Assembly (NCBI GenBank): GCA_024516035.1
Contig: CM044957.1
Location: 17,629,224-17,693,223, forward strand
Length of the DNA: 64,000 nt
DNA from: Bactericera cockerelli
Lineage: Eukaryota > Arthropoda > Insecta > Hemiptera > Triozidae
Direction: 5' to 3'
In this document: in pieces, positions 12,301 through 24,300 of the stretch
Position numbering within the stretch: position 1 is the stretch's first letter
How the letters are laid out: each line of letters begins with the position of its first letter
The notes under the pieces: generated by a model
What the model was told of the DNA's origin: nothing
What the model saw: the letters and a program-made list of their open reading frames with translations, nothing else
Database searches by the model: none
Translations under genes and position numbers: made by a program

Positions 12301-15300
12301 AATATTTTAAATACTTATTTTTAATTTGATACAATTATGTACTTGACATTATTTTTCATATGTTCCTTCTTGATTTTACGGGAATTACTTAGAATTGTGA
12401 TAATGTTGATGGTCCTTTTACACATTGAAATATTGCCGTAAGATGTCAGATCTGATTGAGTAATGTGATATTGCCCTCTTGGTGAATACTTCTCTTGTTC
12501 TTTCCAATCATTGTAAATAATCTTATCGGTATTTTTAACCTGTGAAAACTTTTTCTTTATCATGGAATATTTAATTTCAAGTACGGAATTCATTGCATTA
12601 ATTACTTCATTGATTTGCGAACATTCTAGTCTTCCTTTCAAATATGCAGGAACAAGTTTTAATTCATTCTCACAGAAAGGCATAATACTGGGTAAACTGG
12701 GCTTGCTTTTGTTAGCCACTTCTTTTTGTTTAACAGAATGGCTCATATAGTTGTTATCATTGAAAGCATTGGCGGGCTTGATTCTGTTTGCAGGAATAAC
12801 AGGGGAATTCAGATCTTTCCAACTCTCAGGTATTGGTGATACAACACTGCTTGTTGTATTATTCAAATAATTCATGTCATTGTAACTGTTACCAATGCCA
12901 TTAGTAAAACTAGAGATTGAAAAATTATGTATCGGGGCTGTTAGGGGTTTTACATCAGGAATATTCTCTGTCAGATGATTTTGGAACTCCTCACAAAGAG
13001 CAATGTCATTTTGTAAATTAGCTGATTCATCAGTAAGTTCTGAAAGTTGGTTTATAGTGTCTTTGTTTTTGATCTTCAAACTGTCCAAAATTTCTATCTT
13101 ACCTGACAAGACTTTCAATTTGGTTAACAGTGCATAGTTTGCTTGATAGTTTGCATCATACAGTTTCAAAACAGACATGAACTGTTCACATTTTTTCAAC
13201 ATACCAAGACTCCTTTCTTCTAATAGAGCCATTTTCAAGTAATTTTTCAGTGACTAACCCACTGAAAATGGGAAAACAGTACTACTTCTGACTATTATGG
13301 TCTTAATGAAAATATGAATATTTTTTACATATTATTATTATTATTATAACAGTTTTATTATGTTTTGAGTTCACTACTTTCTACTGTGTTTAATAATCTC
13401 ATGCTGATATAACTGCAATCACTAGGAATTATTACAAAGGTATATAGTTAAATAAGCTGTCCTGTAACTGTCTGTAATAAAAAAGATTCACTAACTACCA
13501 ACAACTAATAACTTTATAACTAATTAAATATTATTTTATTCAAAACTCAAAACCAATTTAACTATTCAAAATTTGAATTTGGAATCATCAATCAACGATT
13601 ATTTTTTAAATAAACAACAAGCAACGGGTTAACGTTTGTGCGCATGCGCTGCTGAACAGCGTTGTCAAATAACAACTACGATTATAGAAATCTGTGACTA
13701 TCTCGGAAACACGAAACCCACCTAAATATCTCGGAACACGAAACCCCGGCTAGGTACATACACGAATTATTTAGTCTAGCAAAATGCAAAAAATGTTGGT
13801 ACATTCTTACAAATGCACCCGCTTCGCGAAATAATAACACACACACACCACATTTCACACACATAAAGGGTGTTTCATGTCTATGTTAATAAACGGAAAC
13901 ATGTAATAGAACATGACAATAGAAACATTTTTTCCTGAGGTGATTTTGTATTCGGCCTTCCGTTCCGGAGGTACGGCCATTTTCCTGTTTTTTTTTTTTT
14001 TTTTTTTTTTTTCTTTCTTTCTTTCTTTCTTTCTTACCTGTCATTTGCCGTATTTTAATACAAAAGTTTATTGTATAAAATAATCTTATGATTCTGTCTT
14101 GTTTCAGCTTGTCATTTGTAATTCTCTAGAAGAACTGCACCAATATGTCGACAAGTCAGAACTGACCTCAGAATATGGTGGAGATCTGGTTTATTGCCAT
14201 CATCACTGGATTCAACAGAGGATAGTAAGTTTGTTTCGTTTAAGAGTAGTTCGATCAATCTTTTTATAATACTCGTAATTCAATTCGTTTTAACCCTTTC
14301 AACCCTAATGGGATTATACGTCCCAGAGATAGCTTTTCCTGTTCAAGTGGGATTATATGTCCCAAAACGACTAACAGAACACCGGTCTCAGTGTTGTTTG
14401 ATCATGTATCTTGTTTTCTGTCACGTGACCAAGTTTCATGTTAATACCATGTCTAGTTCTACCTCCAGATCAGTTTGATTTCAGCAAGTGCACAGAGCAG
14501 GTGTGTCAAATCTCAAAACAATTACATATGTGCTTTTTATTTTCAAATCCATGAAAGCTAAGTGCAGAAATGCAGTTATTTAGAGTGCTTATAGTGTTTT
14601 ATTGTGTTTAGAATAATTTCCAATGTAATATCTATAACCTAGCTCAAGTTGTTCAGGGGAATAGGGAGGGACTTCTTGGTGGGACATATTGTCCCAGTAG
14701 TATTTTTTGAAGACCACCTGGGATACTACGACCCAATCGTTGTTCGTGATGGGATTTATTGTCCCATTAGTACTTTTTACGCGGGACTATTTGACCCAAT
14801 AGTAGTTTTTCGTGAAATTATTTTTAGACCGGGAGTTTTTTTTCATGTTATTTTTTTTATTTTCATTTTGATTTTCAAATAAAAAAAATTGATACCAAAA
14901 ATTAGCTCTAAATGATGTCATTACTATTCTTGAAGCCCAATGTACAGGTTTTAAAAATACTAAAGGGAAATACTGTCCCACCAAAGAATACTAATGGGAT
15001 GTTCTGTCCCACCAAAGAATACGGCTGGGATATAAAGTCCCATGAAAGAATACGGCTGGGACTTATTATCCCAACATTTTCCGGAAAAACGGCAAAAGCT
15101 AAAATCTTCAAACTTTGTACAGTTCTTATTTATGACCCAATAAATAAGATCCAATGAAGAAAATCATAAAATTTATACGCTGCAAAAGTCGGGTTGAAAG
15201 GGTTAATACATGAGCAACGCCCATATGAAAGGGAACTGAAGAACAATACATTGTTTATGTATAAAAAACATTATAAAAACTTAATACCCACGGAAAATAC

Positions 15301-18300
15301 GCATTTTTTTTATCTCTATGCCTGTCTAAAATATGCGTACAATATCTGTTCCTAAATATTTTAGTTCTAGGTCATTGTCCAATTTTCCGATTTCTGAAAA
15401 AAAATTCTCGAAAAAAACACTGGTCTAATGACGCTTGGATATTATTATTATGATTTATTTTTTTAATGCCGTTGTGGTTTTGGATTTTTTAAAACTACTC
15501 TTTGTACAAACCTAAATACCAATAGCAAACTCTGTGCCAAATTGGGAGTCATTTGGTCCAGCCGTTTTGGAGTTCTGTTGAGAATGAAAGACTGCATGAA
15601 TATAAATTGATATTTTATATATTAATATTTTCTAGTGCCAAAAAATGCACTCAGTTCTTATATTATCTTCTCAATAGCCAGGGAAATCCGAGTTCAATAA
15701 GGGTACCTAATATTTATTAATTTATTTACACTGTATCCTACACTCCTACCTACTTTGTTATGTTCCAGGCCCTAGAACAATTTTCAATTCAAACTAAAAC
15801 TGTGTCCGATCTCCTAGATAGATTTACCAAACTCTTTCAAGATAGCACAGAAGAATATCCCATTGAAATCCACAGTATCAAAAATATACTTCATGCCCAG
15901 AGTATAGGTAAGTTTTCTCTCAATTTAAAATAGTTCTAGAAGCAAACAATATATTCCCTTTTTGAAAATAACTGCGAATGATTTATTTGTCTCTAGAAAA
16001 CAATAATCAACATTGGAAACTTTCTAAAAATTCATGTCTGTAAAAATTTTTACCAAGAATGAAGTAAATAATGGTTTTATTTATTTAGAAACACTTTATT
16101 AGTAGAACATATAGGTATACAGACAAATAATGGTAAAAATTAAAAATATAAAATTGACAATAATAATAATATAAACAAGAAAAAAATAAATAAAATATAT
16201 ACATATGTCTTAACTAAAGGGCTCGGTTATTGCCTATGGCAATCTCTTCCACCCAATGGTTCTCTAAATTGTGCTCATCTAAACTATGGTTTTCTAAATT
16301 GTGTTCTTCTAGACTATGGTCTACGGAAGGAGGAAATTCTGGAGTCTGCCAGGCGGGGCGAGGGTCTCCTGAGCGACTTCAAGTCCCGCAGTGGGGACCC
16401 CGCCTCCCTCATCAACATCACGGCGGTGGAGAGGCTCCTGGTGCAGCTGGAGGAGACAGAGAGGCGCTTCGACGAGTTCTGGATGACTCACGCCTCCAAG
16501 CTGAGGCAGCTGCTGGAGCTGAGGACCTTCGAGTACAACTTCAAAGAAACTCAGGTAACCCGAGAATTCAGCTTTTAACACAAATAGTATGATACTTCAC
16601 TTCCCTATGTTTGCGAAGTTGTTCGATAATTCTAGTAAGGCTGGTTTGAGTGATTTTTTTTTTTTTTAAAAGGTAGTTGTGCCCTGGAATTGCTTTTGCA
16701 TTACTTCAGGGCACTTTACCTTTACATCCATGCCATTCCGGAAACGGAAAAACTCGGTTAGAATTTTCCGTTCCGGCCGGGATTCGAACCCGCAACCTCC
16801 GGGTCAGCAACCAATGCTCTTAACCACTGAGGTTTGAGTGATTGGCACATGAATTTTGTGATAAAGCCTCACGAGGCATGGAAATATAGATCTGATATAA
16901 GCACCTGTGTAAGTATGCATGTTTGTAGAAAAAACATGCTATGGCTATCGGCACTTGCAAAGTGTCTTCAGAGTAGACATCTTAACCAATGATCTAGAAT
17001 ATGGACCTAAGGGTCTTTCTTTGGTAATTTTGATCAGCTTTGAAGATGTTTTATATTATGTACATTGTACAATGTACCTACATATATTTTTAAAAAAAAG
17101 TTGCCATAGGCCCAATTTAAGTGCTTTCAATACTACTTGGGATCGGTTTTCAGGACGTTCGACTTCGATTTCTTTGGTTTAAATATGGTATTTTAGAATA
17201 TCCTCAGTACAATTTTGGGGTGTTGCGCCTTGAAAATGCCAAGGACCACGCACAAGCGTTATCCGTCCATATCTGTAGTTACCTTCGCCAAACTGCACTC
17301 AGCACGAACAACATTGCGGCATGCACGGTTAGTCCACCTTGAAGCAACAGGCGACTGAACTCCTCAGTAAAAGAAAGACTTGCGTCTTGAAGCAATCACT
17401 GAAAACAATATTTTAGAAAGGTTGCCTGCATCAAGAGTTATGGAAAATAATTTATACAATCGTACATATTACAAGGTTTCGAAAGAGTCCAATAATTAAA
17501 ATTTTATTACTGAAATGTTTCTGTTAATTTTCTGCAGGGATTGCTGGACACCTACCTCAACATTCTGTCTGACCAGACGGAAGTTGGTGAAACAGTAGAC
17601 AGGGTGACGACATTGATCAAGGAGTTCTCCGCCTTTCATAATATATGCATGGTGAGTCAGTTCAGATAGCTTGTATGTTAGACCCAAAAGCCTGAATGGA
17701 GGTAAAATAAATTCTTGAATGATAAGGGATTCGTGAGTTTGTATACTAACTGATGCATGAGTTTATTTAATGGTAACAAGTGCTATCTTAAAGGCATTAA
17801 TAAGTCTAATAAAAGCAGTATAAATAAGCTCTCTTCATATTGTAATATTATCACAAACTTAGTTACGGTAGCCAACAAAGTAGCAAAGTAGTACTCTGGT
17901 GACCACAGTTCAAATCCCTGTGACTCTGTAATTTTTAGTACTGAACTTACGATGTTACGAGCTCCGCTCTCGTGTGTAAAAAGAAGCTTTAGGATTACAG
18001 GCTAAATGGTAGATTCCTTTGAATATAATGGCATTGAAGAAGACAGTTCTATAATTTTGATGTAATTACTGAAGCAACAATTTCATATATTTTTTACAGG
18101 AAGAGATGGAACACAGTGAGGAAGTTATCAACGCGGGAGAAGCCATGCTGGCAGGGAGGCATTACATTCATCTGGATAGCGTGGAGCCTAAAGTAGACGA
18201 GCTGAAGAGACTCAACGTGACTCTAACGGGTGAGGGGTTAGCTGTGGCTAATTTTGTTCTTATTTTCATTTCGGATGAACAGGAATTTCAATGGCAGCTA

Positions 18301-21300
18301 CCTTTAGATCATGCCCAAAAAGAAAAAAGAAAAAAAAAAATACAGCATCAGAGCTACTTAAAATAAATTGCTCTGATCTTGTCCAGCAATCGAATCCGCA
18401 AAAGATTTAAGATAATTAATTCGGTAATACTGAATATTTTAGACCGTCAAAGTAGAATAAGTAGTCCCATTAATTATCAACTGTTTTGTCACAACATCAC
18501 AAAACTGAGATCTGTGGTAACAAACCAAGTAAAAACCCAAGTTTTGTTGATAAACTTCACTACTTGAACAGGAAAAATGGGTTTGATGGCAGAGATTGCC
18601 TCAGGCAATAATCACGCCCTTTGTCAATACATATTATTCTTGTCAGTAAAGAGTTATTATATTATTATTATTATTCACATGTCGCTATCCCAACCCTTCG
18701 ATTTTCAGAGCGCCTGCAGAAGCGATGCGACACGCTGAACAAATGCAAGGAGCTTCAGATCCGCATCGACCGCGCCAACCAGTGGTGTGCACGCGGCCTG
18801 AACCTGCTGGGCTCGCAAGCCATGGACAAGTGCTCGTGCTCGCCGGAGACAGCCGAACAGCTGCTGTGTGAGATCGAGCATTTCCGGGAGACGGGCAGTC
18901 AGGAGCTCAACCTGAACCTCAGCTCCCGGGACGCGCGCGACTTCTACGCTCTGTTCGAGGACGCCATCACCCCGGAGACCAAAGCTCTGGTCACGCAGGT
19001 AATGCTAATGCTCGGCACGCAGGTAATGCTAATGCTGGACACGCAGGTAATGCTAATGCTGGACACGCAGGTAATGCTAATGCTGGTCACGCAGGTAATG
19101 CTAATGCTGGTCACGCAGGTAATGCTAATGCTGGTCACGCAGGTAATGCTAATGCTGGGCACGCAGGTAATGCTAATGCTGGACACGCAGGTAATGCTAA
19201 TGCTGGACACGCAGGTAATGCTAATGCTGGTCACGCAGGTAATGCTAATGCTGGTCACGCAGGTAATGCTAATGCTGGACAAGCAGGTAATGCTAATGCT
19301 GGTCACGCAGGTAATGCTAATGCTGGTCACGCAGGTAATGCTAATGCTGGGCACGCAGGTAATGCTAATGCTGGGCACGCAGGTAATGCTAATGCTGGTC
19401 ACGCAGGTAATGCTAATGCTGGGCACGCAGGTAATGCTAATGCTGGTCACGCAGGTAATGCTAATGCTGGTCACGCAGGTAATGCTAATGCTGGGCACGC
19501 AGGTAATGCTAATGCTGGGCACGCAGGTAATGCTAATGCTGGTCACGCAGGTAATGCTAATGCTGGGCACGCAGGTAATGCTAATGCTGGTCACGCAGGT
19601 AATGCTAATGCTGGGCACGCAAGTAATGCTAATGCTGGGCACGCAGGTAATGCTAATGCTGGGCACGCAGGTAATGCTAATGCTGGGCACGCAGGTAATG
19701 CTAATGCTGGGCACGCAGGTAATGCTAATGCTGGGCACGCAGGTAATGCTAATGCTGGGCACGCAGGTAATGCTAATGCTGGGCACGCAGGTAATGCTAA
19801 TGCTGGGCACGCACTGTGCACGCAGGCTTGGGGAGTCGAGTGGTTAAGGCGCTGGTCTTTTTTTTAATGATTATTTATTTAAAGAGAGGTCTGTAACATT
19901 CAGAGTCCATGCCCAGGGCGCTGGTCAGTAATGCAAGTAGTGTAAGGATCAGTTGGCTTGAATTTTTCCTCGTTAAGGCGCTAGTCTGGTAATCCAGGTA
20001 GAGTAGGGATTCCTTGGTTGGAATCCCACCCTATGCATGATTTTTTCCGCATTTCAGTACCTATGTGACCACATAATAATGAGACTCTGAAGGTTAGATG
20101 GTAGAAAATGTTTGGGATATTAACCTTGCCTGGTGATTACCTTCCACTATTCCCGCAGTTAGTCGAAGACATGTTATCATGTGGTCAAAATCGCGAATTG
20201 GGAAGATGACTTGTCGTGTCCCGGTTGGGTTTCGAATCCGCGACTTCTAAGTTACCAGAAAGGCGTCTTTACCACTGCCGGAACGAGGAAGGAATGAAGA
20301 GTCCCGCGTATCTACTAGTTTTTTTGGTGTCATAACAAATAAATGAAGAAAATATATACAAAATATAAATAAATAAATTTGGGTGGGAGAGTACAAATCA
20401 TCCCTAGCTAACTGAATCACCAGACTGGCGCTTTTCCTACTCGACAAGGGTTGCATGTTTATTGCAGGTAAGTGATCTGTTTCAGGGTGGAATCAATAAA
20501 CCAAATACGAGACACTTATTTCAAGAATATACTCAACAATTTCTGTACTGAAACCTTGTGATAAATGGTTGAATAACGGTGAAAGAGTAACGTGATTTAA
20601 AAAGGACCTAGATTTTGTTTACATATCATTAGGGAATCTTCAGATTAAAATAAGATATATTATTATACCTAATATCATGTTACATTTGCGATATTCAAAG
20701 AAGTACAATTAGAAAGCATTTTTTCAAAATTCCGAGGGTTCGCCTGAAAAGCCTTTGAGTCGCGGTCGACCAAGTGCTGGAATTGTTTAATGTCTAATGT
20801 TTAATGTCTTCATTGTGGTACCTATATGGTTTTCTATTATTGCTTATGTAGGTTATTTTTTTTATTATCATAATTGTGTCAATCTCTTTCGTGATATTAC
20901 ATATATTCAAACTCGCTTTAGTAAATCTACGCTGAAACCGGGACTGAACCACCGACCTCCAGGTTACAATTCCACTTATCTTTTATTGCTTATCTAAAAA
21001 CACATCGCACGCCATAGTGTTTTTAGATAATCAATAATAGCACCGACCGAGATTAAAACCTACCCTGTATATATTTATGTAAGTCTGGAATATGTTTAAC
21101 CACATGTGATATTTTGCAAAGATTAGCACAATTCGAGGAATAGAAATGTCAATATTGTAAACATTGAAACCTAATTAGGATATATTACAGTATGCTACCT
21201 ATGAAATTCATTATTAATGGTCCGGTATTTTCAATTTCTAACGTGTTTTAAATTTTATCTGTTTGTACACCTTATATTGATACCTAATAGCTACCTAATT

Positions 21301-24300
21301 AGTAGGTACCCAGTAAGATTCAGTGATAGTGTTGAAATTTAGTCTGGGTATCTTTTCATCTTGCAATTATCAGGCACGTTGATTGAATCTACTTCCAGGT
21401 GACATCATAGTGAATGTGTAGACTGTGGGTCCTATGTTCGATATCCGCAACTGTCTGATAAAATTAGCTGGCTTTCTTATATTCCAAGAAAGGGTTTTAA
21501 ATTAGAGCTGAGCAATTACAAGACGATTTTTTTTTTACCGGGAGATATTATTTATTTGTCAGTATTTTCTAAATATAAAAAATCTAAATTACGAGAGTTC
21601 TCAGTGCAGTGGAAACTCCCAACTTAAAAAAGTCTTCTTTTGGAAGAAGGGTAACCTTTATGTCCATCTATCCATCCCAACCGCACAGAATCTACGCGGA
21701 AAAAAATCAGTTTATTTATTAATAGTATTCCTAACTCTGTATTGGTACCTACCTCAAGTAACTAATTACTCCCATATCTGTACAGGCATCATGTTACCTG
21801 ACGCATGGATATAGGATACTCATTTAACAACTAAAAATATGTTAGGTATGTTGTGTGGGTAACTCCATTGCTTGTTTATTCATTAGTGGAATAATCCTAG
21901 CATAATCATGTGAGATGAATTTGGCGATCTCATTTGCACCTTACAACAGTATAGTTTTTCATATCATTTTAAATTATCACTCGTGTCTTCTCAGTTTGTA
22001 ATTTTTGCAAAACCTCTACGTATTCCTAGTGTTATGAAGACGTTTTTTCTTTCTAACAATTTGATTTTTAATCCATAAGGGCTAACGTACCCAAGTGCAG
22101 AGTATTTTAATAAATATAAACCTATAATATATTATACATACTTTCTAAATAACAAATATATTTAGCTTTTAATAAATTTCTCTTAGATTGCGGTGAAGTA
22201 TTTTTGAAGAAAAAGACACTCTTTCAAATAAATAGCTTATTCCACGTTAGTCTTTTGTTTTTCCCTACAGACAGTACCTATTCTAATTAATTATTATTTT
22301 TTAATTCACATTATATTTTATACATTATTTCGTATATTTAATTTGAAGAAGTTTTATTTTGTTTGTTTTAGATATTTTGATTACCTAGTGAGTTTCATCC
22401 TGTGTCAAATGTGTTAGTAGTGTATAAGTATTGATTTTATCTTGAAGTGTCTAGGATAGTTACTTTTCCTAGTTCTATTTGATTCATGTCCGACTAGTGT
22501 GATGATGGAATCAATTCTTGTGATGATTACACCCCGGAAAAAAGCGGCATCGACGTAAAGTGAAGGTAGGGTAAGATCTACAGGTCTAGAAATACTGACG
22601 ATAAGTAAGAAATCTCTCGTCTTTTGTTATTAATTTTGCCTATTAAAAAAAGGGTCGAATTATATTGGAGCAAACTCTGATCGGGCAGACTTTTCTGACC
22701 GATATCTTTTTACGACTACGGGATAAAATTCTCATCTAACTGATACAATGCTGACGTGATTACGTTGTAGAATTCAATATTTTTTATGGCATTCAATATT
22801 TTTCACATTGAGAGTTAGTTCTTCTCACTACTAAATTTGGAAAATGACCATACTTCAATGTATCTTGTTGAAAGGAATGTTAAACACCCCAAATTTTTCC
22901 ATGATTGCCAATAATCTTTTTGCCTATCTATCAATAATAAACTTCTTCTATTTTCCCCTATGGATGACGTATCTTCAGCAATTGAATTTACTCTTTTTTC
23001 CTATCGACCTCAGTAGCTTGATCGATAAGGCGGCGGACTTGTAACCTGAAGGTCGGTGGTTCAAGTCCCGGTTAGATTTAGCAAAGCGGGTTTGAGTAGT
23101 TGTGATATCACGAAAGTGATTAACACAAATATTTTTTTAAAGATGAGTGTTTCACAGCCGTTTTTATTTCGTAGCCAATGAAACAGGAGCTACTGTAGAC
23201 GCTTGTGGTCTGTGTTGTAGCCTGCCCATCCCGTAGTATGCCTCCCCTCTGATGGGCGAGAAGTGACACAATACTTCCCAATTAGGTGCTGGGTCAACAC
23301 GAGAAGGTATCCCCTTACAAACAATTGTAACCAAATTAAGAATACAAATTTTTGTCGGCACGGGGATCGAACCCGGGACCTTCCGCATGGCAAGCGAGTG
23401 CTTAACCATTGAGCTAATCGCGCTAAAAATATGATAACTTACTCTTTGTTCCTCAGGTTCTGCAGAGGATAGACGACGTGGCTGTCATGTGTGAGAAGCG
23501 CCAGGCTAACCTGCGCAGGCTGGTGAGCAAGCCCCCCCGGCCCATCCAGACAGTCACCCCTGAGCCGGGCGTCCCCCTGCAGCCGCCCCTGGGCGCCCCC
23601 ACCCCTCACATGATCAACTTCAACAAGATCCTGAGGAAAGCGAACACTGTGGCCAGTGTAAGTTTTCTTGAATAACACGGTCTTAGCTATATCTTAATAT
23701 TTATGTGAGTCTATAAGCGGTTTTTTTTTTTTTTTTTTTTTTTGAACGAAGCGAACCGAAGCTGACCTGGTCACTGAAATTCACTTTTTTTTATTTGACC
23801 GGACCGAAAAATCCTGACCAGAGTGGACCGGCTCGTTCGTTCGGTCATGGCGTTTGGTTCGGTAAGAAGAAGAAGTGGATGATTTCAAATGCAAAATGTA
23901 AACAAACACCGATATCTTTAATGTAAACAAACCAGAGTTCCAAAAATCACTTTTTCTTATTCTTCAAATTTTGGTTGGCCAGAGCTGACTTTTCGGTCTC
24001 GTTCAGGCTTTTCGTTCAATTAAAAAAAAACCGCTTTATATTAGCTCCCAACTTGAACCTTTCCCAGCCTGAGTAGGGTTAGGACGCCTGCCGAAATATT
24101 TCTAATTTCCTCGCCATACAGATGGAAAACGCAGCGAGTATTTTGGCCTCGATGCCATCAAGCGTGATGTAATGAAATAGAGTATTTGATTTGTAATGAC
24201 ATATTAAATGGTTTAAAGAATACACATTGAACAAGTAAATGAAAGTAGTAATTCTTATATTGAAAACCATTTCCAGATGGACAACAACAACTCCGGCGCC

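Noticed and set aside
16230..16592. 120-codon ORF MPMAISSTQW as a gene
   Set aside because: It reads exon G in the wrong frame, joined to the duplicated intron end.
18621..19847. 408-codon ORF rich in VMLMLGTQ repeats as a separate protein gene
   Set aside because: Its first part is exon J preceded by intron bases, and the rest is the 24-bp splice-donor minisatellite. The complementary ORFs (ISITCVPS and CPALALPA) are shadows of the same repeat.
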